Origin: Jiangella aurantiaca
GTDB taxonomy: Bacteria; Actinomycetota; Actinomycetes; Jiangellales; Jiangellaceae
Direction: 5' to 3'
DNA: 64,000 nt
Assembly (NCBI RefSeq): GCF_004349105.1
Contig: NZ_SMLB01000015.1
Coordinates: 62,001-126,000, forward strand
A program made the translations under genes and the position numbers. Below the pieces are notes generated by a model. That model did not search any database. It was given only the letters and a program-made list of their open reading frames with translations, and was not told the origin of the DNA. This document shows positions 43,842 through 53,435 of the stretch, one piece after another (within the stretch, counting starts at the first letter, position 1; each line of letters opens with the position of its first letter).

Positions 43842-43970
43842 CGTCCCCTGATAGCTGCCCGTTCTTCGGCCGCGTGCGCGCGGGTCAAGCGGTCATCGCC
43901 GGCGCGAAGCGCCCCCAAAGTCCGCTTGAGGCGCGCGTGCGCGGCCAAGAGAATGGGCAGCAGGGGGACG
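43842..43970 (-). repeat. 129-bp structured repeat, copy 2 (inverted)
   Basis: The reverse complement matches copy 1 over its full length with about a dozen differences, several of them paired changes that keep stems. The rest of 43971-44158 shows no gene. Confidence 0.75.
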
Positions 43971-44158
43971 GCCAACGTTCACACCCCAGCCAACGCGGAA
44001 ACCCCCGCGAACGCGTCAAGTCCCGCGAGCCGAACAACCCACCACGCCGCCGACGCCCGCCGACGCCCTGACCGTCGTCCTCCACCGCAGCGGCTCAACA
44101 GGTGAGAAGGACGCACGGATCAGGTCGGAGAGCCGAGCATGATCACAGAAGCACGCAC

Positions 44159-45265
44159 TCAGAGCGTGCGCCAAAGCAGCAGCAGGGCGCGGTCGTCGGC
44201 GTCGGAGGAGGCGACGGCGTTGATGAGCTTCTGCGCTCCGCCGGCGAAGCCGTGCGCCACCAGCCGTTCGGCCTCGCCCTGCAGCTTGTCGATGCCGTCG
44301 GACAGATCCCGCCGCGGCGCCTCGACCAGCCCGTCGGTGTAGAGCATGAGCGCGTCGCCGGGGCGCAGGCGGCCGGTGACCGGCTCGTAGTGCTTCTGCT
44401 CGTAGACGCCGAGCAGGCCACCCTCGGTGTCGAGGGTGGCCCAGCGGCCGGAGCCGGCGTGGAAGTGGATCGCCGGCGGATGGCCGGCCGAGCGGACCTC
44501 GTACTCGCCGGTGGTGAGGTCGACGACGAGGTGGACGGCGGTCGCGAACCCCTCGGGCCAGCGCTGCCGCAGCAGGTAGGCGTTGGCGGCGGGCAGGAAC
44601 TGGTCCGGCGGCAGTGAGCCGAGCAGGCCGCCGAACGCGCCGGACAGCAGCAGCGCGCGGGTGCCGGCGTTGTGGCCCTTGCCGGACACGTCGACCAGCG
44701 CGAGCTCGAGCATGCGGCCGTCGGTGGACCGCGAGGCGACGGCGAAGTCGCCGGAGAAGCTGGACCGCTCGGCGGCGTGGTGCTTGAGGTCGATCTGCCA
44801 GCCGCGCCCCAGCGGCGGCATCCGGCCCTGGGCGGCCAGCCGGTCGCGGAGGTCGACGAGCATCGACTCGCCCATGGTGCCCTGCAGCCCCAGCCGGGCC
44901 CGCGACCGGGCCAGGCCCAGCGAGACCACCCCGGTGATGCCGACGACGGCGGTGACGGCCACGAAGGTCTGCCCGCCGCCGATGACGACGCCGCCGGCGA
45001 TGAGGCAGAACGCGACGGTTCCCACCAGCCAGGCCAGCGCCCGCGGCGGCACGAACAGCCCGCCGAACAGCAGCGGCAGCACCAGGGCGATGGCCGGGAC
45101 GATCGACTCCCACTGCACCATCGACAGCCCGAGCAGCAGGGTGGCGGCGAGCAGGACGGCCATGACGACGGGCTCGCGGAGGAGCCGTCGCGTCAGGGCG
45201 CTGGCCGGACGCCCGCCGAAGAACGCCCCCGCAAGCCCGAGCACGCCAGCCGATCGGGTCGTCAC
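44159..45265 (-). CDS. Membrane PP2C/SpoIIE-type serine phosphatase
   Basis: 368 residues. Four helices at about 30-120, then a SpoIIE/RsbU domain: SGDFAVASRSTDGRMLELALVDVSGKGHNAGTRALLL, SAGHPPAIHF, GDALMLYTDGLVEAPR (metal Asp residues in DVSGKGH and YTDGL). Likely acts on an anti-anti-sigma or similar phosphoprotein. GTG start. Confidence 0.9.
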   Translation of the reverse strand: MTTRSAGVLGLAGAFFGGRPASALTRRLLREPVVMAVLLAATLLLGLSMVQWESIVPAIALVLPLLFGGLFVPPRALAWLVGTVAFCLIAGGVVIGGGQTFVAVTAVVGITGVVSLGLARSRARLGLQGTMGESMLVDLRDRLAAQGRMPPLGRGWQIDLKHHAAERSSFSGDFAVASRSTDGRMLELALVDVSGKGHNAGTRALLLSGAFGGLLGSLPPDQFLPAANAYLLRQRWPEGFATAVHLVVDLTTGEYEVRSAGHPPAIHFHAGSGRWATLDTEGGLLGVYEQKHYEPVTGRLRPGDALMLYTDGLVEAPRRDLSDGIDKLQGEAERLVAHGFAGGAQKLINAVASSDADDRALLLLWRTL

Positions 45266-45330
45266 ACCTGGACCCTAGCGGCAAAGCCAGCGTGGGAGGA
45301 ACATCACACAGAATTGCCGGCGATGGCGCG

Positions 45331-46140
45331 TCAATGCTGGCAGTTCGGGCACCAGAACAGGTTCCTGGCCGCCGCTCTTCCGGCCGCGACGGGGGTGCCG
45401 CAGACGAGGCACGGCTGCCCCGCGCGCCGGTAGACGTACACCTCACCGCCGTGGTCGTCGACGCGGGGTGGCCGGCCCATCGCCTCGGGCTCGTGCTCGG
45501 GCCGGACGGTGTCGATGCGGCCGGTCTTGACGCCGAGCTCCATCAGCCGGGCGAGGTCATCCCAGATCGCCCGCAGTGTGGCCGGCGGCACGGACAGGCC
45601 CGGCCGCGCCGGGCCGACACCGGCGCGGAACAGCGACTCCGCGCGGTACACGTTGCCGACGCCCGCCACGACCGACTGGTCCATGAGCAGCACGCCGATC
45701 GGCGCCCGGCTGCGGCCGATCCGGGCCAGCGCCGCCGCCGGGTCGTCGCCGCGCAGCGGGTCCGGGCCGAGCCGCGCCTCGACGGTGGCCTTCTCGTCGT
45801 CGCCGACGACCTCGCAGCGGGTCGGGCCGCGCAGGTCGGCGTGGGCGTCCGTGGTCGTCAGACGCATCCGCACCTCACCACGGACCGCGCCATCCGGCGC
45901 CGGCGCGGCGACCACGTCGAACTTCCCGTACAGCCCCAGGTGGACGTGCACCCACCGCCGCCCGGCGAACCCGACGAACAGGTGCTTGCCGTGCGCCTCG
46001 GCCCGTTCCAGCCGGGACCCGGAGACGACGGCGGCGCCGGCGGCGAACCGCCCCTGCGGACTGGACACCTCGACCACCCGGCCGCCGAACACCTCACTCA
46101 GTTCGCCGGCCAGCCGGTGGATCGTGTGGCCCTCGGGCAC
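45331..46140 (-). CDS. Fpg/Nei-family DNA glycosylase (Nei-like)
   Basis: 269 residues. Starts MPEGHTIHRLA with the catalytic Pro2/Glu3. H2TH helix DQSVVAGVGNVYRAESLFRAGVGP; C-terminal zinc finger CLVCGTPVAAGRAAARNLFWCPNCQ. Removes oxidised pyrimidines. MPEGHT rather than MPELPE points to Nei2-type. Confidence 0.95.
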   Translation of the reverse strand: MPEGHTIHRLAGELSEVFGGRVVEVSSPQGRFAAGAAVVSGSRLERAEAHGKHLFVGFAGRRWVHVHLGLYGKFDVVAAPAPDGAVRGEVRMRLTTTDAHADLRGPTRCEVVGDDEKATVEARLGPDPLRGDDPAAALARIGRSRAPIGVLLMDQSVVAGVGNVYRAESLFRAGVGPARPGLSVPPATLRAIWDDLARLMELGVKTGRIDTVRPEHEPEAMGRPPRVDDHGGEVYVYRRAGQPCLVCGTPVAAGRAAARNLFWCPNCQH

Positions 46141-46154
46141 GTACCGTCCTTCCT

Positions 46155-46337
46155 ATGAACGATCGCGAGAAGGGCGTCCGCAAGCTCGACCAGGTCGACC
46201 GGCGTTCCCAGGTCGGCGTCTCGCGGGCGCTGCGGGCTCGCGACGTGTCGCGGCCTGCCGCGGCCGACGTCGAGGCCGCGCTGGAGCGGATCGAGAAGAC
46301 CCCGCTGCCGCCCCGGACCAGCCCCAAGGGGAACTAG
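46155..46337 (+). CDS. Small hypothetical protein (60 aa)
   Basis: MNDREKGVRKLDQVDRRSQVGVSRALRARDVSRPAAADVEAALERIEKTPLPP: basic N-terminal half, helical. Divergent from the Nei gene, 14 bp apart. Composition suits coding, but no family is recognised. Confidence 0.5.
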   Translation: MNDREKGVRKLDQVDRRSQVGVSRALRARDVSRPAAADVEAALERIEKTPLPPRTSPKGN

Positions 46338-46393
46338 CCCCACGGCCGACCGCGGGGTCCCAGGGCTGCGGCGGGTCCCACATGGGAAAAGAA

Positions 46394-46873
46394 CTAGTCG
46401 GCCGGCGCCGGCAGCGGAGGAAGCTCGCCGTCAGTCTCGTACCGACTGAGCATCGCGATGCGGCGGCCGTGCCGCTCGCTGCCGGAGAACGGCGTCTCCA
46501 GGAACGTCCGCACGAACGCCGCGACGTCCTCGAACGGGTGCATGCGAGCGCCGACGGCCAGCACCTGGGCGTCGTTGTGCTCGCGGGCCAGCCGCGCGGT
46601 CTCCTCCGACCACGCCAGCGCGGCCCGGACGCCCTTCACCTTGTTCGCGGCGATCTGCTCGCCGTTGCCGGAGCCGCCGATGACGATGCCGAGGCTGCCG
46701 TCGTCCGCCGCCACCGCTTCGCCCGCCCGCAGGCAGAACGTCGGGTAGTCGTCCAGTTCGTCGTAGACGAACGGGCCGTGGTCGACGACCTCGTGGCCGC
46801 TGTCGCGGAGCATCTCGACGAGGCGGTTCTTGACTTCGTACCCGGCATGGTCGGAGCCGACGTGGACGCGCAT
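46394..46873 (-). CDS. rpiB: Ribose-5-phosphate isomerase B
   Basis: 159 residues. MRVHVGSDHAGYEVKNRLVEMLRDSGHEVVDHGPFVYDELDDYPTFCLRAGEAV with the catalytic GSGNGEQIAANKVKGVRAAL. Pentose phosphate isomerase (LacAB_rpiB). Downstream of the DsbA-like gene by 20 bp. Confidence 0.95.
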   Translation of the reverse strand: MRVHVGSDHAGYEVKNRLVEMLRDSGHEVVDHGPFVYDELDDYPTFCLRAGEAVAADDGSLGIVIGGSGNGEQIAANKVKGVRAALAWSEETARLAREHNDAQVLAVGARMHPFEDVAAFVRTFLETPFSGSERHGRRIAMLSRYETDGELPPLPAPAD

Positions 46874-46893
46874 GGGCGCCAGTCTGCCGTACG

Positions 46894-47502
46894 TCAGTCG
46901 AACATCGGCTCCCGGGTGCGCGTGCGCTTGAGCTCGAAGAAGCCGTCGTACGAGGCCAGCGCGCGCACGCCGTCCCAAACCCGGCCGGCCTCGTCGCCCT
47001 TGGGCGCCGGCGACATGACCGGGCCGAAGAACGCGTATCCCTCGACCGCGATGACCGGGGTGCCGACCTCGGTTCCGACCTGGTCCATCCCGGCGTGGTG
47101 GCTCTGCTTCAGCGCGGCGTCGAACTCGTCGGTGTCGGCGTACGCGGCCAGCGACGCCGGGAGCCCCACCTCGTCGAGGGCGGCGGCGATGACCTTGCCG
47201 CGGTCTCGCTCGTGCCCCGGGTGGAACCGGGTCCCCAGGGCGTCGTAGAGCGGCTTGACCCACTCCTGGCCGTGCAGCTCCTTGGCCGCGGTGACGACGC
47301 GCACCGGTCCCCAGCTGCCGGCCATCAGCCGGTTGTACTCCTCGCCGAGGTCGCGCTCGGCGTTGAGGTACGACAGCGACATCACGTGCCATGTCGCCTC
47401 GATCGGCCGGACCCGCTCGACCTCCATGATCCACCGAGACGTCATCCACGCCCACGGACAGATCGGGTCGAACCAGAAGTCGACGGGGGTCGTCTCGCTC
47501 AT
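46894..47502 (-). CDS. DsbA-family thiol oxidoreductase, mycothiol-associated (Rv2466c-like)
   Basis: 202 residues. FWFDPICPWAWMTSRW carries the CPWA active site; FFGPVMSPAPKGDEAGRVWDGV the C-terminal fold. Homologues are mycothiol-dependent reductases in mycobacteria, consistent with an actinobacterium. Starts 20 nt upstream of rpiB. Confidence 0.92.
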   Translation of the reverse strand: MSETTPVDFWFDPICPWAWMTSRWIMEVERVRPIEATWHVMSLSYLNAERDLGEEYNRLMAGSWGPVRVVTAAKELHGQEWVKPLYDALGTRFHPGHERDRGKVIAAALDEVGLPASLAAYADTDEFDAALKQSHHAGMDQVGTEVGTPVIAVEGYAFFGPVMSPAPKGDEAGRVWDGVRALASYDGFFELKRTRTREPMFD

Positions 47503-47625
47503 GTGCTGTCCTTGTCACGATTGACGCGTCAATGAGGTCTCGATCTGGCCAACCCCGCGACGGCACGGTCGATTCCCGGGGCCCACGGCCAGCACGACGA
47601 CGGATGTTCTGCCAGGATCGACGCC

Positions 47626-50178
47626 ATGTCTGGCACGAACCTGACCCGCGACGAGGCTCGCGAGCGCGCGTCCGTCGTCGACCCCTCGTCGGTGCGGTAC
47701 ACCGTCGAACTGGATCTCACCCGCGGCGAGACCATCTTCGGGTCGACGACGACGGCGACGTTCGCCGCCGCTGAAGGCGCCGAGACCTGGCTCGACCTCA
47801 TCGCGCCTGCCGTGCACGAGGTCGTCCTCAACGGCACCGCGCTCGACCCGGCCGAAGTGTTCGACGGCAGCCGCGTCCGGCTCACCGGCCTGGCCGGCGA
47901 GAACGAGGTCAAGGTGGTCGCCGACGCCGCCTACATGCACACCGGCGAGGGCCTGCACCGGTTCGTCGACCCGGTCGACGACGAGGTGTACCTCTACTCG
48001 CAGTTCGAGGTGCCCGACGCCCGCCGCGTCTACGCGTGCTTCGAGCAGCCTGACCTCAAGGCCGAGGTCACGTTCCTCGTCGACGCGCCGTCGGGCTGGG
48101 AGGTCGTGTCGAACTCGCCGGGCAAGGCCGGCCGGGTCAGCCACGGCAAGAAGCGGTGGACGTTCGAGCCGACGCCGCGGCTGTCGACGTACGTGACGGC
48201 GATCGTCGCCGGCCCGTACCACGTCGAGCGCTCTGAGTACGTCGGCAAGGAGAAGACGATCCCGCTCGGGCTGTACTGCCGCAAGTCGCTGGCCGAGCAC
48301 CTCGACGCCGACGAGCTGTTCGACGTCACCAGCCGCGGCTTCGGGTTCTTCGAGGACGTGTTCGGGCTCGCCTATCCATTCGCGAAGTACGACCAGCTGT
48401 TCGTGCCGGAGTTCAACGCCGGCGCCATGGAGAACGCCGGCGCCGTCACCCACCACGAGGACTACGTCTTCCGCAGCCGCGTCACCGACGCCGCCTACGA
48501 GCGGCGAGCCGAGACGATCCTGCACGAGATGGCGCACATGTGGTTCGGCGACCTCGTCACCATGCGCTGGTGGGACGACCTCTGGCTGAACGAGTCGTTC
48601 GCCACCTGGGCGTCGGTGCTGTCGCTGGCCGAGGCGACCCGGTGGAGCGACGGCTGGACGACGTTCGCCGTCACGGAGAAGCTGTGGGCGCTGCGCCAGG
48701 ACCAGCTGCCGTCGACGCACCCGATCTCCGCCGACATCCGCGACCTCGAGGACGTCGAGGTCAACTTCGACGGCATCACCTACGCCAAGGGCGCCAGCGT
48801 GCTCAAGCAGCTGGTCGCCTGGGTCGGCCGCGACGCGTTCCTCGAGGGCGTGCGGGCCTACTTCGCCGAGCACGCATGGGGCAACACCTCGCTCGCCGAC
48901 CTGTTCGCGCACCTCGAGCGGACCAGCGGCCGCGACCTCTCGGCGTGGAACGAGCAGTGGCTGCGTACCGCCGGCGTGAACACGCTGCGGCCCGTGGTCA
49001 CCGTCGACAACTCCGGCGCGTACACGTCGGTGGCAGTCGAGCAGACCGCCGCGCCCGAACACCCGGTCATCCGGTCGCACCGGGCCGCCATCGGGCTCTA
49101 CGACTACACCGACGACGGCACCCTGGCGCGGCGGCGCCGGATCGAGCTGGATATCGACGGCCCGCGCACCGAGGTCGCCGAGCTGCGCGGCGAGACCCAG
49201 CCCGACCTGCTCCTCGTCAACGACGACGACCTCACGTTCGCGAAGGTGCGCCTCGACGACCGCTCGCTGGCAACGGTGGTGCGCTCCATCGGGTCGCTCG
49301 ACCCGCTGCCGCGGGCGCTGTGCTGGACCGCCGCCACCGACATGCTGCGCGACGCCGAGATGTCGGCCAGCTCGTTCGTCGAGCTGGTGCTCGGCGGCAT
49401 CGAGCGCGAGACGTCGATGGGCGTGGTGCAGCACGTGCTCGCCTCGGCCCGGGCCGCGATCGACCTCTACGCCTGGCCGGCCAACCGGACGGTGCTGTCG
49501 TCGCGCTGGGCGGCGGCGCTGCGGCAGCTGGCCGGGAAGGCCGAGGCCAGCAGCGACCGCCAGCTGGCCTTCACCCGGGCCTGGGTGGCGGCCGCGGCCA
49601 GCGACGAGCACGTCGCGGAGATCGCGGCGCTGCTCGACGGCGACGAGTCGCTGCTGCCGGGCCTGGTCGTCGACACCGACCTGCGGTGGACGCTGCTGCA
49701 GCGGCTGGTCGTTCTTGGTGTCAACAGTGCGGCCGACATCGAAGCCGAGCTCGAACGCGACAACACCGCCACCGGGCAGCGGCAGGCCGCCTACGCCCGG
49801 GCGGCGGTGCCGACGTACGCCGCGAAGGCGGCCGCCTGGCAGGCCGTCGTCGAGTCCGACGAGCTGCCGAACGCGCTGCTCACGGCGACGGTGCGCGGCT
49901 TCGCCCACCCCGAGCAGCGCGAGCTGGTACGTCCGTACGTCCAGCCGTACCTCGACGCCGTCCCGCGGGTGTGGGCGGAACGGACCAGCGAGAGCGCTCA
50001 GGCGATCATCACCGGGCTGTTCCCGCGGCTGCTCGCCGACGCCGCCACGGCGACGACCGTGCGCGCCTGGCTGGAGACCGCGGAGCTGCCCGACGCCGCC
50101 CGCCGGCTCGTCGTCGAGGGCCTGGCCGACCTCGACCGGGCGCTGCGTGCGCAGGACCGCGACCGGCAGGCGGGCTGA
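47626..50178 (+). CDS. pepN: Aminopeptidase N (M1 family)
   Basis: 850 residues, full length. GAMENAGAVTHHEDY near residue 266 (substrate binding), zinc site HEMAHMWFGD at 300-309 with H300, H304 and E323 (NESFATW). The C-terminal ERAP1-like helical domain spans about 540-845. Cytosolic, no signal. Contains LDRALRAQDRDRQAG at the end. Confidence 0.97.
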   Translation: MSGTNLTRDEARERASVVDPSSVRYTVELDLTRGETIFGSTTTATFAAAEGAETWLDLIAPAVHEVVLNGTALDPAEVFDGSRVRLTGLAGENEVKVVADAAYMHTGEGLHRFVDPVDDEVYLYSQFEVPDARRVYACFEQPDLKAEVTFLVDAPSGWEVVSNSPGKAGRVSHGKKRWTFEPTPRLSTYVTAIVAGPYHVERSEYVGKEKTIPLGLYCRKSLAEHLDADELFDVTSRGFGFFEDVFGLAYPFAKYDQLFVPEFNAGAMENAGAVTHHEDYVFRSRVTDAAYERRAETILHEMAHMWFGDLVTMRWWDDLWLNESFATWASVLSLAEATRWSDGWTTFAVTEKLWALRQDQLPSTHPISADIRDLEDVEVNFDGITYAKGASVLKQLVAWVGRDAFLEGVRAYFAEHAWGNTSLADLFAHLERTSGRDLSAWNEQWLRTAGVNTLRPVVTVDNSGAYTSVAVEQTAAPEHPVIRSHRAAIGLYDYTDDGTLARRRRIELDIDGPRTEVAELRGETQPDLLLVNDDDLTFAKVRLDDRSLATVVRSIGSLDPLPRALCWTAATDMLRDAEMSASSFVELVLGGIERETSMGVVQHVLASARAAIDLYAWPANRTVLSSRWAAALRQLAGKAEASSDRQLAFTRAWVAAAASDEHVAEIAALLDGDESLLPGLVVDTDLRWTLLQRLVVLGVNSAADIEAELERDNTATGQRQAAYARAAVPTYAAKAAAWQAVVESDELPNALLTATVRGFAHPEQRELVRPYVQPYLDAVPRVWAERTSESAQAIITGLFPRLLADAATATTVRAWLETAELPDAARRLVVEGLADLDRALRAQDRDRQAG

Positions 50179-50197
50179 CGGGTTTTGTGCGGGCTTT

Positions 50198-50214
50198 CAT
50201 CTACGATGTAGATG
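50198..50214. promoter_or_regulatory. Palindrome upstream of the first IclR gene
   Basis: CATCTAC-GAT-GTAGATG, perfect 7-3-7 inverted repeat between pepN and the IclR start. Typical autoregulatory site. Confidence 0.6.
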
Positions 50215-50245
50215 ACGGTTCCGAGCAAGGTGGGGGATCAAAGAC

Positions 50246-51055
50246 GTGCCACGAGTAGCAGCCCGCGAGTCCGCCGGCGGCACCCAGAGCGTCGAGCGGG
50301 CGCTCTCGCTGCTGTCCGCATTCACCGAGGAACACCCGGAGCGGCGCATCTCCGAGCTGGTGGCCGCCACCGGGCTGGGCCAGTCGACGGTGTCGCGGCT
50401 GGTCGGTGCGCTGGTCAACCTCGGGTACCTGACCCACCACGGGCGTAGCGGCCTGTACGGCATCGGGCCGCGGGTCATCACGCTGGCCGGCATCGGGCTG
50501 AACCAGTCGCCGGTGCACCAGCAGTCCCGCCAGCTCGCACAGAACCTCGCGGCGTCACTCGGCCTCGGCGTCAACGTCGCCGAACGCCAGGAGGCCAACC
50601 TCTTCTATCTGTGCCACTTCGAGGGCGCCAACTCCCCGCGGCCGTCCACGCTCATCGGCCGCGGCGGCCCGCTGCACGCCACCGCCATGGGCAAGGCGCT
50701 GATCAGCGAGCTGCCGCCGGACGAGCTGCGCGGGCTGATCGGCACCGACTACGCGCGCTACACCCCGCACACCATCACGTCGTACGACAAGCTGTCCGCG
50801 GCGCTGCAGGAGGTGCGCTCGCGCGGCTACGCGACCGAGCTGGAGGAGCTGGCGTTCGGCCGGGCCTGCGTGGCCGCGCCGATCCGGGACCGGTCCGGCC
50901 AGATCATCGCCGCACTGTCGGTGTCCGGCCCGCTGTCGGCGATGAACCTGCCGGCCCGGCAGGACGAGCTGGCGATGATCGCCATCGAGCGCGCCGACCA
51001 GATTTCGTCCAACCTCGGCTACCACGCCACGGTGACCGCGCTCCCCTCCCCATGA
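50246..51055 (+). CDS. IclR-family transcriptional regulator (first)
   Basis: 269 residues from GTG. HTH ERRISELVAATGLGQSTVSRLVGALVNLGYLTHHG, effector domain with GRACVAAPIRDRSGQIIAALSVSGP. Very like the regulator at 60470. Convergent with an LLM oxidoreductase that may belong to its regulon. Confidence 0.94.
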   Translation: MPRVAARESAGGTQSVERALSLLSAFTEEHPERRISELVAATGLGQSTVSRLVGALVNLGYLTHHGRSGLYGIGPRVITLAGIGLNQSPVHQQSRQLAQNLAASLGLGVNVAERQEANLFYLCHFEGANSPRPSTLIGRGGPLHATAMGKALISELPPDELRGLIGTDYARYTPHTITSYDKLSAALQEVRSRGYATELEELAFGRACVAAPIRDRSGQIIAALSVSGPLSAMNLPARQDELAMIAIERADQISSNLGYHATVTALPSP

Positions 51056-51102
51056 TCATCAAGGATCGACCACGTCATCGTGTGGTCGATCCTTGATGAT
51101 CA
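51053..51102. terminator. Bidirectional hairpin between IclR and the LLM gene
   Basis: Perfect 21-bp arms (51053-51073, 51082-51102), 8-nt loop, overlapping the stop codons of both convergent genes. Outer bases TGATCATCAAGG belong loosely to the GATC-palindrome set. Confidence 0.8.
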
Positions 51103-51945
51103 CGGGGCGGCGGCGCGGACGGCGGGGAGGACGTCCTCGGCGAAGGTGCGCAACTGGGACGGCGGGCCGCCGAAGACCAGGACGTCGGCGCGGTGCTCCG
51201 CCGCCAGGACGCTCAGCTCGTCGATCCACTGCGACACCGGGCCGGCCAGGTAGCCCTCGGACACGCCGTCGGTGATGGTGCCGCCGACGTTGAACACGCG
51301 CCGCACGCCGGACGGGTCGCGGCCGGCGGCGAGGGCGGCGCCGTCGACCCGCTCGTTGAGCTCCGGCAGCCGTCGCAGCACGTCGGCGTTGATCGACGGG
51401 ACCCAGCCGTCGGCGAGCCGGCCGGTCAGGGCGAGCGCTCGCGGACCGTACGCACCGACCCAGATGCCGAGGTCGTGCACCGGCAGCGGGCCGGAGTGCA
51501 CGCCGCGCAGGTGGTAGTGCTCACCCTCGAACCGCAGGCCGCGGTCGCCGCTCCAGAGCCGGCGGATCACCTCGATCGCCTCGCCGAGCGACGCCAGCGC
51601 CTCGCCCGGCGTGCGGCGCTCCCCGCCGTAGCCCTCGATCGCGTTCCAGAACGAGCCCGCGCCGAGGCCCAGCTCGAACCGTCCGCCGGACAGCACGTCC
51701 AGCGACGCCGCGGTCTTGGCCAGGACGCCGGGCGGACGCAGCGGCAGGCACGCGACGTCCGGGAAGACCCGCAGCGTCGACGTCGCGGTCAGAATCGCGC
51801 TGGACAGCGCGATGGTGTCGACGAACCGGCGCTGGTACGGGTGGTCCTGGATGCCGACATACTCGAGACCGAGCGCCTCCGCCGTCCGGGCGATCTCCAC
51901 CAGCGGGTCGGCAGCGTTCGGGACCAGGAAGTAGCCGAAGCTCAC
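51100..51945 (-). CDS. LLM-class flavin-dependent oxidoreductase
   Basis: 281 residues from GTG 51945, which overlaps the amidase stop (GTGA). Luciferase-like TIM barrel: SFGYFLVPNAADPLVEIARTAEALGLEYVGIQDHPYQ, RFELGLGAGSFWNAIEGYGG. F420- or FMN-dependent; substrate unknown. Confidence 0.92.
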   Translation of the reverse strand: MSFGYFLVPNAADPLVEIARTAEALGLEYVGIQDHPYQRRFVDTIALSSAILTATSTLRVFPDVACLPLRPPGVLAKTAASLDVLSGGRFELGLGAGSFWNAIEGYGGERRTPGEALASLGEAIEVIRRLWSGDRGLRFEGEHYHLRGVHSGPLPVHDLGIWVGAYGPRALALTGRLADGWVPSINADVLRRLPELNERVDGAALAAGRDPSGVRRVFNVGGTITDGVSEGYLAGPVSQWIDELSVLAAEHRADVLVFGGPPSQLRTFAEDVLPAVRAAAP

Positions 51946-53375
51946 CACGTCGACGGCCTCCGATCGCGCCACGGCCGGGCCGCCTCCAGCTGCGCGGCCA
52001 GCGCGAGCAGCGTCTCCTCGGCGCCGTGCCGCCCACCCAGCATGACGCCCACCGGCAGCCTCACGCCGTCGGCGTCGGCCGTCTCGAGCGGCAGGCTGAC
52101 GGCCGGCCAGCCGGTGAGGTTCCAGACGCTGGTCCACGGCGTGAACGCCATCTGCCGGGCGAAGTCGCCGGCCGGGTCGGCGTCGTCGCGTTGCGAGCCG
52201 AGCGGCGCGGGGAGCTGGGCCAGCGTCGGGCTGAGGATGACGTCGTAGGCGGCCCAGGTGGCCGCCGTCTCGCGCGTCGTCGTCTGGATCAGCCCGAGCG
52301 CCGACGCGTACTCGAGGCCGCTGACCGACCGGCCCTTCTCGCGTAGCCAGCGCGTCAGCGGCAGCAGCAGGTGCTCATGCTCCGGCGGCACGGGCGCGCT
52401 CAGCGCCAGCACCGACCAGATCGACTCGAAGGAGTCCCAGCGCTCGGCCGCGAACGGGACCGGCGCCGGCTCGACCTGGTGGCCGAGGTCCTCCAGCAGC
52501 CGCGCGGTGCGAACGGCCGCGGTGAGACACGCCTGGTCGACGGGCGCGCCGTCGACGATGACCGGCTCGGTGAGCAGGCCTATACGCAGCCGGCCGGGGT
52601 CGCGCTCGCAGGCGTCGAGGAAGCTGCTCTCCGGCGACGCCAGCACGTACTGGTCGCCCGGCCAGTTCTGCGACAACACGTCCAGCAGCGCCGCGGTGTC
52701 GCGCACGTCGCGGGTGAGCACGCCGTTGATCGCCAGGCCGGCGCCCTCCGGGCGGTACGGGCCGGGGCTGACGCGGCCACGGGTGGGTTTGAGGCCGACC
52801 AGCCCGCAGGCGCTGGCCGGGATGCGGATCGAGCCGCCGCCGTCGCTGCCGTGCGCGACCGGCACGATGCCGGCCGCGACCGCCGCGGCGGACCCGCCGC
52901 TGGACCCGCCGGCCGACCGCGAGGTGTCCCACGGCGTGCGGGCCGGCGGCGCGATGTCGGGCTCGGTGTACGGCGGCAGGCCGAACTCCGGCGTATTCGT
53001 CTTGCCGATCATCAGCGTGCCGGCCTGGCGTAGCAGGGCGACGACGCCGTCGTCGGCGGGCGCGACGAAGTCGCCGAGAGCTTCACTGCCCGACCGGAAC
53101 GGCACGCCGGCCACCATCGCGAGGTCTTTGACCGGGCACGGGACGCCCAGGAACGGCGGCAGCTCGTCGTCGGACCTCGCCTGCTGGAGCAGGACCTCCG
53201 CCTCGGCGGCCTGCTCGCGGGCGAGGTCGGGGGTCATGGTGACGAAGGCTCCGACGGACGGGTCCAGCCGCTCGGCCCGCTCCAGCGTGTACTCGACCAC
53301 CTCGGACGGCGACACCTCACGCTTGCGGACCGCCGTCGCCAGCTCCAACCCGGTCAGCTCATGGATCTGTGTCAC
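51942..53375 (-). CDS. Amidase (amidase signature family)
   Basis: 477 residues from GTG 53375. Catalytic Ser-Ser-Lys set: PCPVKDLAMVAGV (Lys), TPWDTSRSAGGSSGGSAAAVAAG (Ser), GSDGGGSIRIPASACGLVGLKPTRG. Co-transcribed with the LLM enzyme; together a small amide-degrading unit. Confidence 0.93.
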   Translation of the reverse strand: MTQIHELTGLELATAVRKREVSPSEVVEYTLERAERLDPSVGAFVTMTPDLAREQAAEAEVLLQQARSDDELPPFLGVPCPVKDLAMVAGVPFRSGSEALGDFVAPADDGVVALLRQAGTLMIGKTNTPEFGLPPYTEPDIAPPARTPWDTSRSAGGSSGGSAAAVAAGIVPVAHGSDGGGSIRIPASACGLVGLKPTRGRVSPGPYRPEGAGLAINGVLTRDVRDTAALLDVLSQNWPGDQYVLASPESSFLDACERDPGRLRIGLLTEPVIVDGAPVDQACLTAAVRTARLLEDLGHQVEPAPVPFAAERWDSFESIWSVLALSAPVPPEHEHLLLPLTRWLREKGRSVSGLEYASALGLIQTTTRETAATWAAYDVILSPTLAQLPAPLGSQRDDADPAGDFARQMAFTPWTSVWNLTGWPAVSLPLETADADGVRLPVGVMLGGRHGAEETLLALAAQLEAARPWRDRRPSTW

Positions 53376-53435
53376 GTCTTCGACCCTACGGCGCCTGGCC
53401 GCCCAGGGACCGGCCGACCGGCCACGCCCGGACGA

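Noticed and set aside
43215-43975. Hydrophobic ORF ends VPLLPILLAAKPRLKRT and VPLLPILLAAHARLKRT
   Set aside because: Attractive as small toxins, but both come from the structured repeats and run into unrelated sequence; no ribosome site at a consistent start.
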